A stretch of DNA of 64,000 nucleotides, taken from positions 1-64,000 of the forward strand of contig NZ_QHJH01000017.1 of NCBI RefSeq assembly GCF_003947455.1, given 5' to 3'. This document shows positions 47,670 through 55,559 of this stretch, piece by piece (positions within the stretch are counted from its first letter, which is position 1; every line of letters begins with the position of its first letter). The position numbers were made by a program, and so were the translations under genes. The notes under the pieces were generated by a model. The model searched no databases, had not been told where the DNA came from, and worked only from the letters and a program-made list of their open reading frames with translations. Source of the stretch: Streptomyces sp. WAC 04229 (GTDB lineage: Bacteria > Actinomycetota > Actinomycetes > Streptomycetales > Streptomycetaceae).

Positions 47670-48784
47670 TGCGAAGCAGCAGCGGCAGGAACAGCAGCGG
47701 AAACAACGGCGGGAGCCGTGGTGGCAACAGCGGCGGCCGCGGCGGGAGCAGTGGTGGCCGCGGTAACTACCGCGGCGCCGGTAACAACCGCGACGACAAG
47801 CCGGGCGGCCGGCCGAAGAAGCCCCGCCCGGAGGAGCGCCGGTACGACGTGGGCCCCGGAGCCTCTCCCGAGGGCCCCAAGTCCGGGCGCGGCGGCGCGG
47901 CCCGCGGCGGCGCCAAGGGCGGCCCCAAGCGGCCACAGCAGCGTGGCCGCTCGGCTCCGGCCACGTCGCGCGAGTACGAGACGCGGGCCGAGGAGCGCAA
48001 CCGCGAGCGGTACGCGGGCAAGAAGGACGTCAAGCTCCCGAAGACCTTCCCCGGCGCCGAGCAGGAGGGCGAGCGGCTGCAGAAGGTCCTCGCGCGCGCG
48101 GGCTACGGCTCCCGGCGTGCCTGCGAGGAGCTGATCGAGCAGGCCAGGGTCGAGATCAACGGCGAGATCGTGCTGGAGCAGGGCCGCCGCGTCGACCCGG
48201 AGAAGGACGAGGTCAAGGTCGACGGCCTGACCGTCGCCACGCAGTCGTACCAGTTCTTCTCGCTCAACAAGCCCGCCGGCGTCGTCTCCACCATGGAGGA
48301 CCCGGAGGGCCGCCAGTGCCTCGGCGACTACGTCACCAACCGTGAGACCCGCCTCTTCCACGTGGGCCGGCTCGACACCGAGACCGAGGGTGTCATCCTG
48401 CTCACCAACCACGGCGAGCTGGCACACCGCCTGACCCACCCCCGGTACGGCGTGAAGAAGACCTACCTCGCGCACATCGTCGGCCCCATCCCGCGGGACC
48501 TCGGCAAGCGCCTCAAGGACGGCATCCAGCTGGAGGACGGGTACGCGCGCGCGGACCACTTCCGGGTCGTCGAGCAGACCGGCAAGAACTACCTGGTCGA
48601 GGTCACCCTGCACGAGGGCCGCAAGCACATCGTCCGCCGGATGCTGGCGGAGGCGGGATTCCCCGTCGACAAGCTGGTGCGCACCGCCTTCGGCCCGATC
48701 ACGCTGGGCGACCAGAAGTCGGGCTGGCTGCGGCGGCTGTCCAACACCGAGGTCGGGATGCTGATGTCGGAGGTCGAGCTCTAG
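47669..48784 (+). CDS. rRNA pseudouridine synthase, RsuA/RluB family
   Basis: Isomerises uridine to pseudouridine in ribosomal RNA; RluB-type enzymes act on 23S rRNA and the exact target is not proved here. The S4 domain (LQKVLARAGYGSRRACEELI) is followed by the catalytic motif HVGRLDTETEGVILLTNHG, in which the Asp is the nucleophile, and EGRKHIVRRMLAEAGFPV. The first 125 residues form a basic, Gly/Arg/Ser/Asn-rich RGG-like tail (GGSRGGNSGGRGGSSGGRG), absent from E. coli RluB and likely an RNA-binding disordered region. ATG is chosen; a TTG one codon upstream is equally possible. It follows scpB with overlapping stop/start, as in many bacteria. Confidence 0.94.
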   Translation: MRSSSGRNSSGNNGGSRGGNSGGRGGSSGGRGNYRGAGNNRDDKPGGRPKKPRPEERRYDVGPGASPEGPKSGRGGAARGGAKGGPKRPQQRGRSAPATSREYETRAEERNRERYAGKKDVKLPKTFPGAEQEGERLQKVLARAGYGSRRACEELIEQARVEINGEIVLEQGRRVDPEKDEVKVDGLTVATQSYQFFSLNKPAGVVSTMEDPEGRQCLGDYVTNRETRLFHVGRLDTETEGVILLTNHGELAHRLTHPRYGVKKTYLAHIVGPIPRDLGKRLKDGIQLEDGYARADHFRVVEQTGKNYLVEVTLHEGRKHIVRRMLAEAGFPVDKLVRTAFGPITLGDQKSGWLRRLSNTEVGMLMSEVEL

Positions 48785-48822
48785 GCGGCCCCCGGGGTTG
48801 TCCCGACCGGCCCACTCTCTTT

Positions 48823-48839
48823 ATAGTCCTAGTGACTAT
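48823..48839 (+). promoter_or_regulatory. Probable NrtR operator, perfect inverted repeat
   Basis: ATAGTC-CTAGT-GACTAT is a perfect 6-bp dyad with a five-base spacer, in the only AT-rich patch between the pseudouridine synthase stop and the nrtR-like gene. TAGTC...GACTA half-sites are, as I recall, like those of NrtR regulators. It ends 18 bases before the start codon, a repressor-type position. Autoregulation is inferred. Confidence 0.7.
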
Positions 48840-48857
48840 TAAAGGGGGTGGGCCGTT

Positions 48858-49577
48858 CTGCACGGCTACGACAAGCACGCCTTCGAGCCCTTCGCCGTCA
48901 CCGTCGATCTCGCGGTCCTCACGCTGCGCGCGGGCGCCCTGCACGTGCTGCTCGTCGAGCGCGGCCAGGAGCCGTACGCGGGCCGGTGGGCGCTGCCCGG
49001 CGGCTTCCTGCTTCCGGACGAGTCGGCGGAGACGGCCGCCCGGCGCGAGCTGGCCGAGGAGACCGGCCTGGCGGACGTGACGGGGCTGCACCTGGAGCAG
49101 CTGCGGACCTACAGCGAACCCGGCCGCGACCCCCGGATGCGCGTCGTCTCCGTCGCCTTCGCCGCGCTGCTGCCCGACCCTCCCGAGCCGCACGCCGGCA
49201 CGGACGCGGCCGAGGCCCGCTGGATGCCGTACGACCAGGCCCGCGGCCTCGCCTTCGACCACGACCGGATCCTGGCCGACGCCCGGGACCGCGTCGGCGG
49301 CAGGCTGGAGTACACCTGCCTGGCCACCGCCTTCTGCCCGCCCGAGTTCACGCTGGGCGAGCTGCAGCAGGTCTACGAGACCGTGTGGGGCGCTGCTCTG
49401 GACCGGCCCAACTTCCGCCGCAAGGTCCTCGCCACCCCGGGTTTCGTGGATCCCGTCCCCGGTGCCGCCCGGCTGACCGGCGGACGCGGCAAGCCCGCCG
49501 CGCTGTACCGCGCGGGCCGCGCCACCACCCTGCACCCGCCCCTGCTCCGCACCCCTCGGGAAGGACGCCCCGCATGA
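48858..49577 (+). CDS. NrtR-like Nudix transcriptional regulator
   Basis: Regulator of NAD or ADP-ribose metabolism in which a Nudix domain senses ADP-ribose-type ligands and a C-terminal winged helix binds DNA. In the 239-residue protein, HAFEPFAVTVDLAVLTLRAG and WALPGGFLLPDESAETAARR lead into RELAEETGL, so the Nudix box has all catalytic residues and the protein may still hydrolyse a substrate. FTLGELQQVYETVWGAALDRPNFRRKVL is the typical NrtR DNA-binding part. The start must be CTG: the frame is closed by TAA six codons upstream, and the first internal GTG would remove conserved N-terminal residues. GGGGTGGG precedes it. The stop overlaps the next gene (ATGA). Confidence 0.9.
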   Translation: MHGYDKHAFEPFAVTVDLAVLTLRAGALHVLLVERGQEPYAGRWALPGGFLLPDESAETAARRELAEETGLADVTGLHLEQLRTYSEPGRDPRMRVVSVAFAALLPDPPEPHAGTDAAEARWMPYDQARGLAFDHDRILADARDRVGGRLEYTCLATAFCPPEFTLGELQQVYETVWGAALDRPNFRRKVLATPGFVDPVPGAARLTGGRGKPAALYRAGRATTLHPPLLRTPREGRPA

Positions 49578-50596
49578 CCACGAACACCGTCACCAAGCGC
49601 GCCGCCACCGGAGCGCTCACCGGCCTCGCCCTCGGCGACGCGCTGGGCTTCCCGACCGAGTTCAACGACGTCCCGGCGATCCTCGCCAAGTGCGGCCCCT
49701 GGCGGGCGATGACATTGCCGGACCCGGCGTTCGTCACCGACGACACGCAGATGACGCTTGCGCTGGGGAAGGGGCTGCGGACGGCCATGGACCGCGGGCT
49801 GCTCGGACCCAAGCGGATGGAACGGCCGGTGCGCGAGGAGTTCGTCGACTGGTACCAGTCGCCCGAGAACAACCGCGCCCCCGGCCGGACGTGCCTGGTC
49901 GCGTGCAATCTCCTGAAGAAGCCCGACCTTCCCTGGCAGGACGCCAGCCAGATCCACTCCAAGGGCTGCGGCGCCAACATGCGCGTCGCGCCCCTAGGCA
50001 TCATCCCCGGTCTGAGCGACGAACAGCGCGCGGGCGCCGCCCAGTTGCAGTCCGCGCTCACCCACGGCCACCCCACCGCGCTCGCCGCCTCCGACCTGAC
50101 CGCGCACGCCGTACGGCTGCTCGCGGAGGGAGCGGAGCCGACCGGACTGGTCGGGCTGCTGCGCTCGTACGCCTACGACAACCGGGGCCGCTACCACGAG
50201 CGCTGGCTCGGCGACCTGTGGACCCGCGCCCAGGACCCCACGCCGGAGCACTTCATCGCCCGCGGCTGGGACGAGTGCCTGGCGATCCTCGACCGTCTCC
50301 AGCAGGCCGTGCGCACCGCCTCGCCCGAGACCGACCCCTGCCTGTCCGTCGGCGAGGGCTGGATCGCGGAGGAGGCCATGGCGGCCGGGCTGCTCTGCTT
50401 CCTGCTCTTCGTCGACGAACCGCTGACCGCCCTGCGCCGCGGCGCCTGCACCTCGGGCGACTCCGACTCCATCGCCTGCCTCGCGGGCGCGTTCGCCGGC
50501 GCCCACCTGGGCGCCGACGCCTGGCCCACCGACTGGGCCGACCGCATCGAGTACCGGGGCGACCTGCTGTCCCTGGGCGCGCTCTGGGACGCTTGA
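49574..50596 (+). CDS. ADP-ribosylglycohydrolase (DraG family)
   Basis: Mg-dependent hydrolase that removes ADP-ribose from proteins, nucleic acids or small molecules. The 340-residue protein has the DraG/ARH motifs: GALTGLALGDALGFPTEF, TDDTQMTLALG (metal-binding Asp pair) and the C-terminal GDSDSIACLAGAFAGAHLG (second metal site). It overlaps the nrtR-like gene by ATGA, so its amount is tied to the regulator. The nucleotidyltransferase gene starts four bases after its stop. The physiological target is unknown. Confidence 0.95.
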   Translation: MTTNTVTKRAATGALTGLALGDALGFPTEFNDVPAILAKCGPWRAMTLPDPAFVTDDTQMTLALGKGLRTAMDRGLLGPKRMERPVREEFVDWYQSPENNRAPGRTCLVACNLLKKPDLPWQDASQIHSKGCGANMRVAPLGIIPGLSDEQRAGAAQLQSALTHGHPTALAASDLTAHAVRLLAEGAEPTGLVGLLRSYAYDNRGRYHERWLGDLWTRAQDPTPEHFIARGWDECLAILDRLQQAVRTASPETDPCLSVGEGWIAEEAMAAGLLCFLLFVDEPLTALRRGACTSGDSDSIACLAGAFAGAHLGADAWPTDWADRIEYRGDLLSLGALWDA

Positions 50597-50600
50597 GCCC

Positions 50601-51353
50601 ATGATCGACGCCTTGGACATCGACCTGGCCCCGGTGGTGGCCGAACAGCCCTTCCCGGTGTTGTTCGCCACGGTCTCCGGCGCCCACCTCTACGGTTTCC
50701 CGTCCCGCGACTCGGACGTCGACCTGCGCGGCGTGCACCTGCTGCCCGCCGCCGACCTGGTGGGGCTGCGCGAGCCGGAGGAGACCCGGTCCCGGATGTG
50801 GGACCGGGAAGGCGTCGAGATGGACCTGGTCACACACGACCTGCGCAAGTTCGTACGGCTGATGCTCCGACGCAACGGCTACGTGCTCGAGCAGTTGCTG
50901 TCGCCGCTGGTCGTGCACACCACCGAGGCGCACCGGGAGCTGGCCGCGCTCGCCCCGGACGTGCTCACCAGCCATCACGCCCACCACTACCGGGGGTTCG
51001 CGCAGACCCAGTGGCGGCTGTTCGAGAAGACCGGCGAGCTGAAGCCGCTGCTCTACACCTTCCGGGTGCTGCTCACCGGCATCCACCTGATGCGGTCGGG
51101 CGAGGTCCAGCCCCATCTGCCCACCCTGGTCGGAGAGGTGGGCGCGGCCCCGGCGTACCTGCCCGACCTCGTCGCCGCCAAGACGGAGCGTGAGCACGGG
51201 GAGGCCGACGTCGGCCACGAGCGGGTGCGGGCCGACGTGGAGCGGCTGCACGGGGTGCTGGACGAGGCGCAGGCGGGGTCAGCGCTGCCCGGTGCCCCCG
51301 TCGGGTACGACGTCCTGCACGACTTCGTCGTGCGGGTTCGGCTGGAGGGCTGA
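50601..51353 (+). CDS. Predicted nucleotidyltransferase, RlaP/YcgL-like (PF10127 type)
   Basis: Pol beta-fold nucleotidyltransferase of 250 residues. The catalytic region is GAHLYGFPSRDSDVDLRGVH, with the G-S/A..D-x-D pattern that binds two metals, followed by the family's EGVEMDLVTHDLRKFVRLMLRRN block. I assign it to the RlaP group (RNA-ligase-associated nucleotidyltransferases) on these motifs. It is the third gene of the nrtR operon. The substrate is unknown; family members have been linked to RNA repair operons. Its 3' end overlaps the convergent paralogue by about 75 bases. Confidence 0.88.
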   Translation: MIDALDIDLAPVVAEQPFPVLFATVSGAHLYGFPSRDSDVDLRGVHLLPAADLVGLREPEETRSRMWDREGVEMDLVTHDLRKFVRLMLRRNGYVLEQLLSPLVVHTTEAHRELAALAPDVLTSHHAHHYRGFAQTQWRLFEKTGELKPLLYTFRVLLTGIHLMRSGEVQPHLPTLVGEVGAAPAYLPDLVAAKTEREHGEADVGHERVRADVERLHGVLDEAQAGSALPGAPVGYDVLHDFVVRVRLEG

Positions 51354-52022
51354 GGCGTGGCGGGCCCGGACCAGGAAGTCCTCGACGCGGCGGCGGTCCG
51401 GTTCGGCGGGGAGCGGGGTGTGGCGGGCGGCCTCGTCGTTCTCGTCGGCCAGGCGGGTCATCCGGGTCTCCACCTCCGGCCAGGGGACCTCGCCGCGCTT
51501 CACGGCGAGCAGCGAATCACGCCGGTCGCCGACGTCGATGGTGAGTGCGCCCGTCCGCAGCAGGTCGAGGGCGGACTCAAGGAGGCGCAGGAGGTGCATG
51601 GCGTGCTTCCAGCGCGGGGCGCCGTGCGTGCGGACGTCGGCGTCCAGTTTGCGGCGCTGGCCCTGCGCGTAGCGGGTGAACGTCTCGTGGACGCGGCGGG
51701 AGAGGAACGCGTCGCGCAGGGACAGCAGTTCACGGCCCGTGGCGTCGGCGTACTCCACGAGCGGTGAGTGCAGGCACTCCAGGACGTTGGGGTTCGCGCG
51801 CAGGGCCAGCTCGCAGAAGCGCTCCAGCTCCCAGGAGAACTGCTCGTCGGCCGGACCGTCCACATGCGCCGGCGGCTTCTCGAAGCGCCAGAAGAGGGGC
51901 GTGGGGGCGAGGAAGACGCCCCGGCGGTCGGTGTCGCTGTCCTCCGTCGCCAGGCCGAAGGCGCGTGAACCCATGACACAGGCGTAGATCGTGTGGTCGC
52001 GCACCAGCAGCTCGGGGTCCAT
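51279..52022 (-). CDS. Second RlaP-like nucleotidyltransferase (paralogue, convergent)
   Basis: Nucleotidyltransferase of 247 residues similar in layout to the plus-strand gene before it: VMGSRAFGLATEDSDTDRRG holds the G-S...D-x-D site, and FSWELERFCELALRANPNVLE corresponds to the second conserved block. Family members are often found in pairs. ATG giving MDPELLVRDHTIYACV is preferred; an upstream GTG adds eight non-conserved residues. The coding ends overlap tail to tail by about 75 bases. It is transcribed against the nrtR operon, so it may be controlled separately or by antisense effects. Confidence 0.88.
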   Translation of the reverse strand: MDPELLVRDHTIYACVMGSRAFGLATEDSDTDRRGVFLAPTPLFWRFEKPPAHVDGPADEQFSWELERFCELALRANPNVLECLHSPLVEYADATGRELLSLRDAFLSRRVHETFTRYAQGQRRKLDADVRTHGAPRWKHAMHLLRLLESALDLLRTGALTIDVGDRRDSLLAVKRGEVPWPEVETRMTRLADENDEAARHTPLPAEPDRRRVEDFLVRARHASALQPNPHDEVVQDVVPDGGTGQR

Positions 52023-52045
52023 GCCGGGGAGCGTACGCGGGCGCC

Positions 52046-52438
52046 TCACGCCAGGCGGACCGAATTTCCCTCCACCGTGATCCGCTTCCCGGGCAGCGGT
52101 TCGGTCGCCGGCCCCTGCTCCACCGAGCCGTCCGCGACACTGAACCGGCTGTTGTGACAGGCGCAGTCGATGGTGCCGTCGCGCACGTCCGACACGATGC
52201 AGCCCTGATGGGTGCAGACCGCGGAGAACGCCTTGAAGTCACCCGGTTCCGGCTGGGTCACCACGATCTTCTGCTCCGCGAGGACCCTGCCGCCCCCCAC
52301 CGGGATGCCGTCCGTCGTCGTCAGCTCCTGGCCCGGGGAGGTCTCGGCGCCCCCCGAGTCGCCGCCGCCGCAGCCGACGGCGAACGCCGCCGCGCCCGCC
52401 GAGACGAGGGCCGTACGACGCGTCGGGCCGTGATTCAT
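52046..52438 (-). CDS. Rieske [2Fe-2S] lipoprotein with Tat-type signal
   Basis: Exported iron-sulfur protein of 130 residues. The N-terminus has twin arginines and a lipobox (TRRTALVSAGAAAFAVGCGG), so it is probably folded in the cytoplasm, exported by Tat and lipid-anchored at Cys23. The cluster ligands are CTHQGC and CACHNSRF, the standard Rieske pair of Cys-x-His and Cys-x-x-His motifs. Small proteins of this type are common in Streptomyces; their redox partners are unknown. Confidence 0.93.
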   Translation of the reverse strand: MNHGPTRRTALVSAGAAAFAVGCGGGDSGGAETSPGQELTTTDGIPVGGGRVLAEQKIVVTQPEPGDFKAFSAVCTHQGCIVSDVRDGTIDCACHNSRFSVADGSVEQGPATEPLPGKRITVEGNSVRLA

Positions 52439-52588
52439 GGGTCACTCCGGGAGGCGTGGGGGAGGAGATGCCGGTCGGGGCCAGCGTCTCAGGGGGCGGG
52501 CGCCCGGGGCCGGTACCCGGCGGGCTGACTAGGCTGGACGGACCAAGAACCGATACCCGCGTCAGCAACGTCAGCAAGGAGCATCGCC

Positions 52589-52951
52589 GTGGCGGTACGA
52601 GCGGTCCGGGGCGCCGTGCAACTGGAACGGGACGAGGCCGGGCACATGGACGAGCAGGTCGCCGCCCTGCTGACCGCCGTCATGGAGCGCAACGGCCTCT
52701 CCGCCGACAGCCTGATCAGCCTGTGGTTCACGGCCACCCCCGATCTGCACAGCGACTTCCCGGCCGCCGCCGCCCGCGGGCTCGGCATCACCGACGTGCC
52801 GCTGATCTGCGCCCAGGAGCTGGACGTCGAGGGCGCCATGCCCCGCGTCGTCCGGGTCCTCGCCCACATCGAGTCCGACCGGCCCCGCGCCGAGATCGCC
52901 CACGTCTACCTCGGCGCCGCCGCGGCCCTGCGCAAGGACATCGCCCAGTGA
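52589..52951 (+). CDS. aroH: Chorismate mutase, AroH type
   Basis: Converts chorismate to prephenate, the first committed step to tyrosine and phenylalanine. The 120-residue protein has the trimeric AroH fold signature: VRAVRGAVQLERDE at the start, WFTATPDLHSDFPAAAARG and PLICAQELDVEGAMPRVVRV. GTG start preceded by AAGGAG. Its stop overlaps the tyrA start (GTGA), so the two enzymes are made together. Confidence 0.96.
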   Translation: MAVRAVRGAVQLERDEAGHMDEQVAALLTAVMERNGLSADSLISLWFTATPDLHSDFPAAAARGLGITDVPLICAQELDVEGAMPRVVRVLAHIESDRPRAEIAHVYLGAAAALRKDIAQ

Positions 52952-54033
52952 GAACCGCACTCGTCATCGGCACCGGCCTCATCGGCACCTCCGCCGCCCT
53001 CGCGCTGACCCAGCGCGGCGTCACCGTCCACCTCTTGGACCACGACCCCGAGCAGGCCCGCACCGCCACCGCGCTCGGCGCCGGCACCGACGAGGCGCCC
53101 GAGGGCCCGGTCGACCTGGCGATCGTCGCGGCCCCGCCCGCCCTGGTGGCCGACGTCCTCGCCGACGCCATGGGACGCGGCGCCGCCCGCGGGTACATCG
53201 ACGTGGCCAGCGTCAAGGGCGGCCCCCGGCGGGAGCTGGAGGCCCGCGGCCTCGACCTGTCGTCGTACATCGGCACGCACCCCATGTCGGGCCGCGAGAA
53301 GTCCGGCCCGCTGGCCGCGACCGGCGACCTCTTCGAGGGCCGCCCCTGGGTGCTGACCCCGACCCGGGACACCGACACCGAGGTGCTGAACCTCGCCCTG
53401 GAGCTGATCTCGCACTGCCGCGCGGTGCCGGTGGTGATGGACGCGGACGCCCACGACCGCGCCGTGGCCCTCGTCTCACACATGCCGCACCTGGTCTCCA
53501 GCATGGTCGCCGCCCGCCTGGAGCACGCCGAGGAGGCCGCCGTACGGCTGTGCGGCCAGGGCATCCGCGACGTCACCCGGATCGCCGCCTCCGACCCCCG
53601 GATGTGGATCGACATCCTCTCCGCGAACCCGGGACCGGTCGCCGACCTGCTCACCGACGTCGCCGCCGACCTGGAGGAGACCGTACGGGCCCTGCGCGCC
53701 CTGCAGTCCTCCGACGAGGACAAGCGCCTGGAGGGCGGCACCGGTATCGCCTCGGTGCTGCGGCGCGGCAACGCCGGACAGGTCCGCGTCCCCGGCAAGC
53801 ACGGCTCCGCCCCGCGGGCCTACGAGACCGTGGCCGTCCTCATCGACGACCAGCCCGGCCAGCTGGCCCGCATCTTCGCGGACGCGGGGGTGGCCGGCGT
53901 CAACATCGAGGACGTGCGCATCGAGCACGCGACCGGCCAGCAGGCGGGTCTGGTGCAGCTCATGGTGGAGCCGAGGGCGGCCGCCGTCCTCACGGCGGCA
54001 CTCAAGGACCGGGGCTGGGCCATCCGGCAGTGA
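52948..54033 (+). CDS. tyrA: Prephenate dehydrogenase
   Basis: NAD-dependent oxidative decarboxylation of prephenate to 4-hydroxyphenylpyruvate for tyrosine. The 361-residue protein has a Rossmann start (ALVIGTGLIGTSAALAL), the catalytic region YIGTHPMSGREKSGP with the essential His, the VALVSHMPHLVSSMVA helix, and a C-terminal ACT domain (ETVAVLIDDQPGQLARIFADAG) that likely senses tyrosine. GTG start overlaps aroH. A 13-bp perfect hairpin follows. Confidence 0.96.
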   Translation: MRTALVIGTGLIGTSAALALTQRGVTVHLLDHDPEQARTATALGAGTDEAPEGPVDLAIVAAPPALVADVLADAMGRGAARGYIDVASVKGGPRRELEARGLDLSSYIGTHPMSGREKSGPLAATGDLFEGRPWVLTPTRDTDTEVLNLALELISHCRAVPVVMDADAHDRAVALVSHMPHLVSSMVAARLEHAEEAAVRLCGQGIRDVTRIAASDPRMWIDILSANPGPVADLLTDVAADLEETVRALRALQSSDEDKRLEGGTGIASVLRRGNAGQVRVPGKHGSAPRAYETVAVLIDDQPGQLARIFADAGVAGVNIEDVRIEHATGQQAGLVQLMVEPRAAAVLTAALKDRGWAIRQ

Positions 54034-54082
54034 TCCGGTAGCTCGTACGGCTGTAAGAGGGGCTCCGGGGACCCAGTAACCT

Positions 54083-54110
54083 TGTGCGGGACGCGCTCGC
54101 GTCCCGCACA
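54083..54110 (+). terminator. Terminator between tyrA and cmk
   Basis: A perfect 13-bp stem (TGTGCGGGACGCG) with a two-base loop, 50 bases after the tyrA stop and 35 before cmk. Confidence 0.85.
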
Positions 54111-54145
54111 CCACCCACCGCACCGCACCAGGAAGGTGTCCCCTC

Positions 54146-54841
54146 GTGGAAAACGGCGCCGCCCCGACCGTCCCGGCCGTGATTGTCGCCATCGACGGCC
54201 CCTCCGGCACGGGCAAGTCGAGCACGTCGAAGGCCGTGGCCGCCCAGCTCGGCCTGAGCTACCTGGACACCGGTGCGCAGTACCGGGCGATCACGTGGTG
54301 GATGGTGACCAACGGCATCGACACCGACGACCCGCACGCGATCGCCGCCGCGGCCGGCAAGCCCGAGATCGTCTCCGGCACCGACCCGCTGGGCCCGGCC
54401 ATCACCGTCGACGGCGTGGACGTCTCCGGCCCGATCCGCACCCAGGAGGTCACCTCCAAGGTCAGCGCGGTCAGCGCCGTCCCCGAGGTGCGGACCCGGA
54501 TCACCGAGCTGCAGCGCTCCATCGCCGCCGCCGCGCCGCTCGGCATCGTCGTCGAGGGCCGCGACATCGGCACGACCGTGCTGCCGGACGCCGACCTGAA
54601 GATCTTCCTCACCGCCTCCGCCGAGGCCCGCGCCGCCCGCCGCAGCGGTGAGCTGAAGGGCGCCGACGTCAACGCCACCCGCGAGGCCCTGATCAAGCGG
54701 GACGCGGCCGACTCCACCCGGAAGACCTCCCCGCTGGCCAAGGCCGGCGACGCGGTCGAGGTGGACACCACCGCCCTCACCCTGCCGCAGGTCATCGAGT
54801 GTGTCGTCACCCTCGTCGAGGAGAAGCGGGCGGGGAAGTGA
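54146..54841 (+). CDS. cmk: Cytidylate kinase
   Basis: Phosphorylates CMP and dCMP. The 231-residue protein has the P-loop VIVAIDGPSGTGKSSTSKAV, the LSYLDTGAQYRAITW motif, VVEGRDIGTTVLPDADLKIFL and the lid region EARAARRSGELKG. GTG start with AGGAAGGTG upstream. The stop overlaps the acyltransferase start (GTGA). The cmk-plsC-der string is a conserved actinobacterial arrangement. Confidence 0.96.
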   Translation: MENGAAPTVPAVIVAIDGPSGTGKSSTSKAVAAQLGLSYLDTGAQYRAITWWMVTNGIDTDDPHAIAAAAGKPEIVSGTDPLGPAITVDGVDVSGPIRTQEVTSKVSAVSAVPEVRTRITELQRSIAAAAPLGIVVEGRDIGTTVLPDADLKIFLTASAEARAARRSGELKGADVNATREALIKRDAADSTRKTSPLAKAGDAVEVDTTALTLPQVIECVVTLVEEKRAGK

Positions 54842-55485
54842 CCGAGGTCCCTTCGGCGCGGGGCGCCGAGGTCGGGCGGCGCATCGGCGTCGGCCTGATG
54901 TACGGGCTGTGGAAGCCGCGCGTGCTGGGCGCCTGGCGGGTCCCCGCCCGCGGCCCGGTGATCTACGCCGTCAACCACTCGCACAACATCGACGGCCCGA
55001 TGGTCATGGGCGTGGCGCCCAGGCCGACGCACTTCCTGATCAAGAAGGAGGCGTTCATCGGCCCGCTCGGACGCTTCCTGACCGGCATCGGCCAGCTCAA
55101 GGTGGACCGCCACTCCACCGACCGCGCGGCCATCGCGCAGGCGCTCGGCGTGCTGGAGAACGGCGGCGTGCTGGGCATCTTCCCGGAGGGCACGCGGGGT
55201 GTCGGCGACTTCGCCTCGCTGCGCGCCGGGCTCGCCTACTTCGCGCTCCGCAGCGGCGCCCCGATCGTCCCGGTCGCGGTGCTGGGAAGTACCGACCGTC
55301 CCGGACGGTTGATAAAGGCGCTGCCTCCCCTGCGCGCGCGGGTCGACGTCGTCTTCGGCGACCCGTTCGACGCGGGAGACGGCAGCGGACGCCGCACCCG
55401 CAAGGCGCTGGACGAGGCCACCGAACGCATCCAGAAGCAGCTGACCGCGCACCTGGAGAATGCCAGGCGGCTCACCACCCGCTAG
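54838..55485 (+). CDS. plsC: 1-acylglycerol-3-phosphate acyltransferase (PlsC-like)
   Basis: Acyltransferase of 215 residues, probably making phosphatidic acid at the membrane. The catalytic H-x4-D motif is in VIYAVNHSHNIDGPMVMG, the glycerol-phosphate site is GVLGIFPEGTRG, and the block APIVPVAVLGSTDRPGR matches the family. GTG start overlaps the cmk stop, so its translation is coupled. Confidence 0.93.
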   Translation: MTEVPSARGAEVGRRIGVGLMYGLWKPRVLGAWRVPARGPVIYAVNHSHNIDGPMVMGVAPRPTHFLIKKEAFIGPLGRFLTGIGQLKVDRHSTDRAAIAQALGVLENGGVLGIFPEGTRGVGDFASLRAGLAYFALRSGAPIVPVAVLGSTDRPGRLIKALPPLRARVDVVFGDPFDAGDGSGRRTRKALDEATERIQKQLTAHLENARRLTTR

Positions 55486-55559
55486 GCGACACTTGAGTAG
55501 TGGATCACCCAGCACAGGGGTGTTCCACCGATCACCACGATGAACGAGGTACGGACTTC

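Noticed and set aside
52525..52540. TAGGCT before aroH as a -10 box
   Set aside because: Plausible alone, but no acceptable -35 hexamer lies 16-19 bases upstream, so it was not listed.
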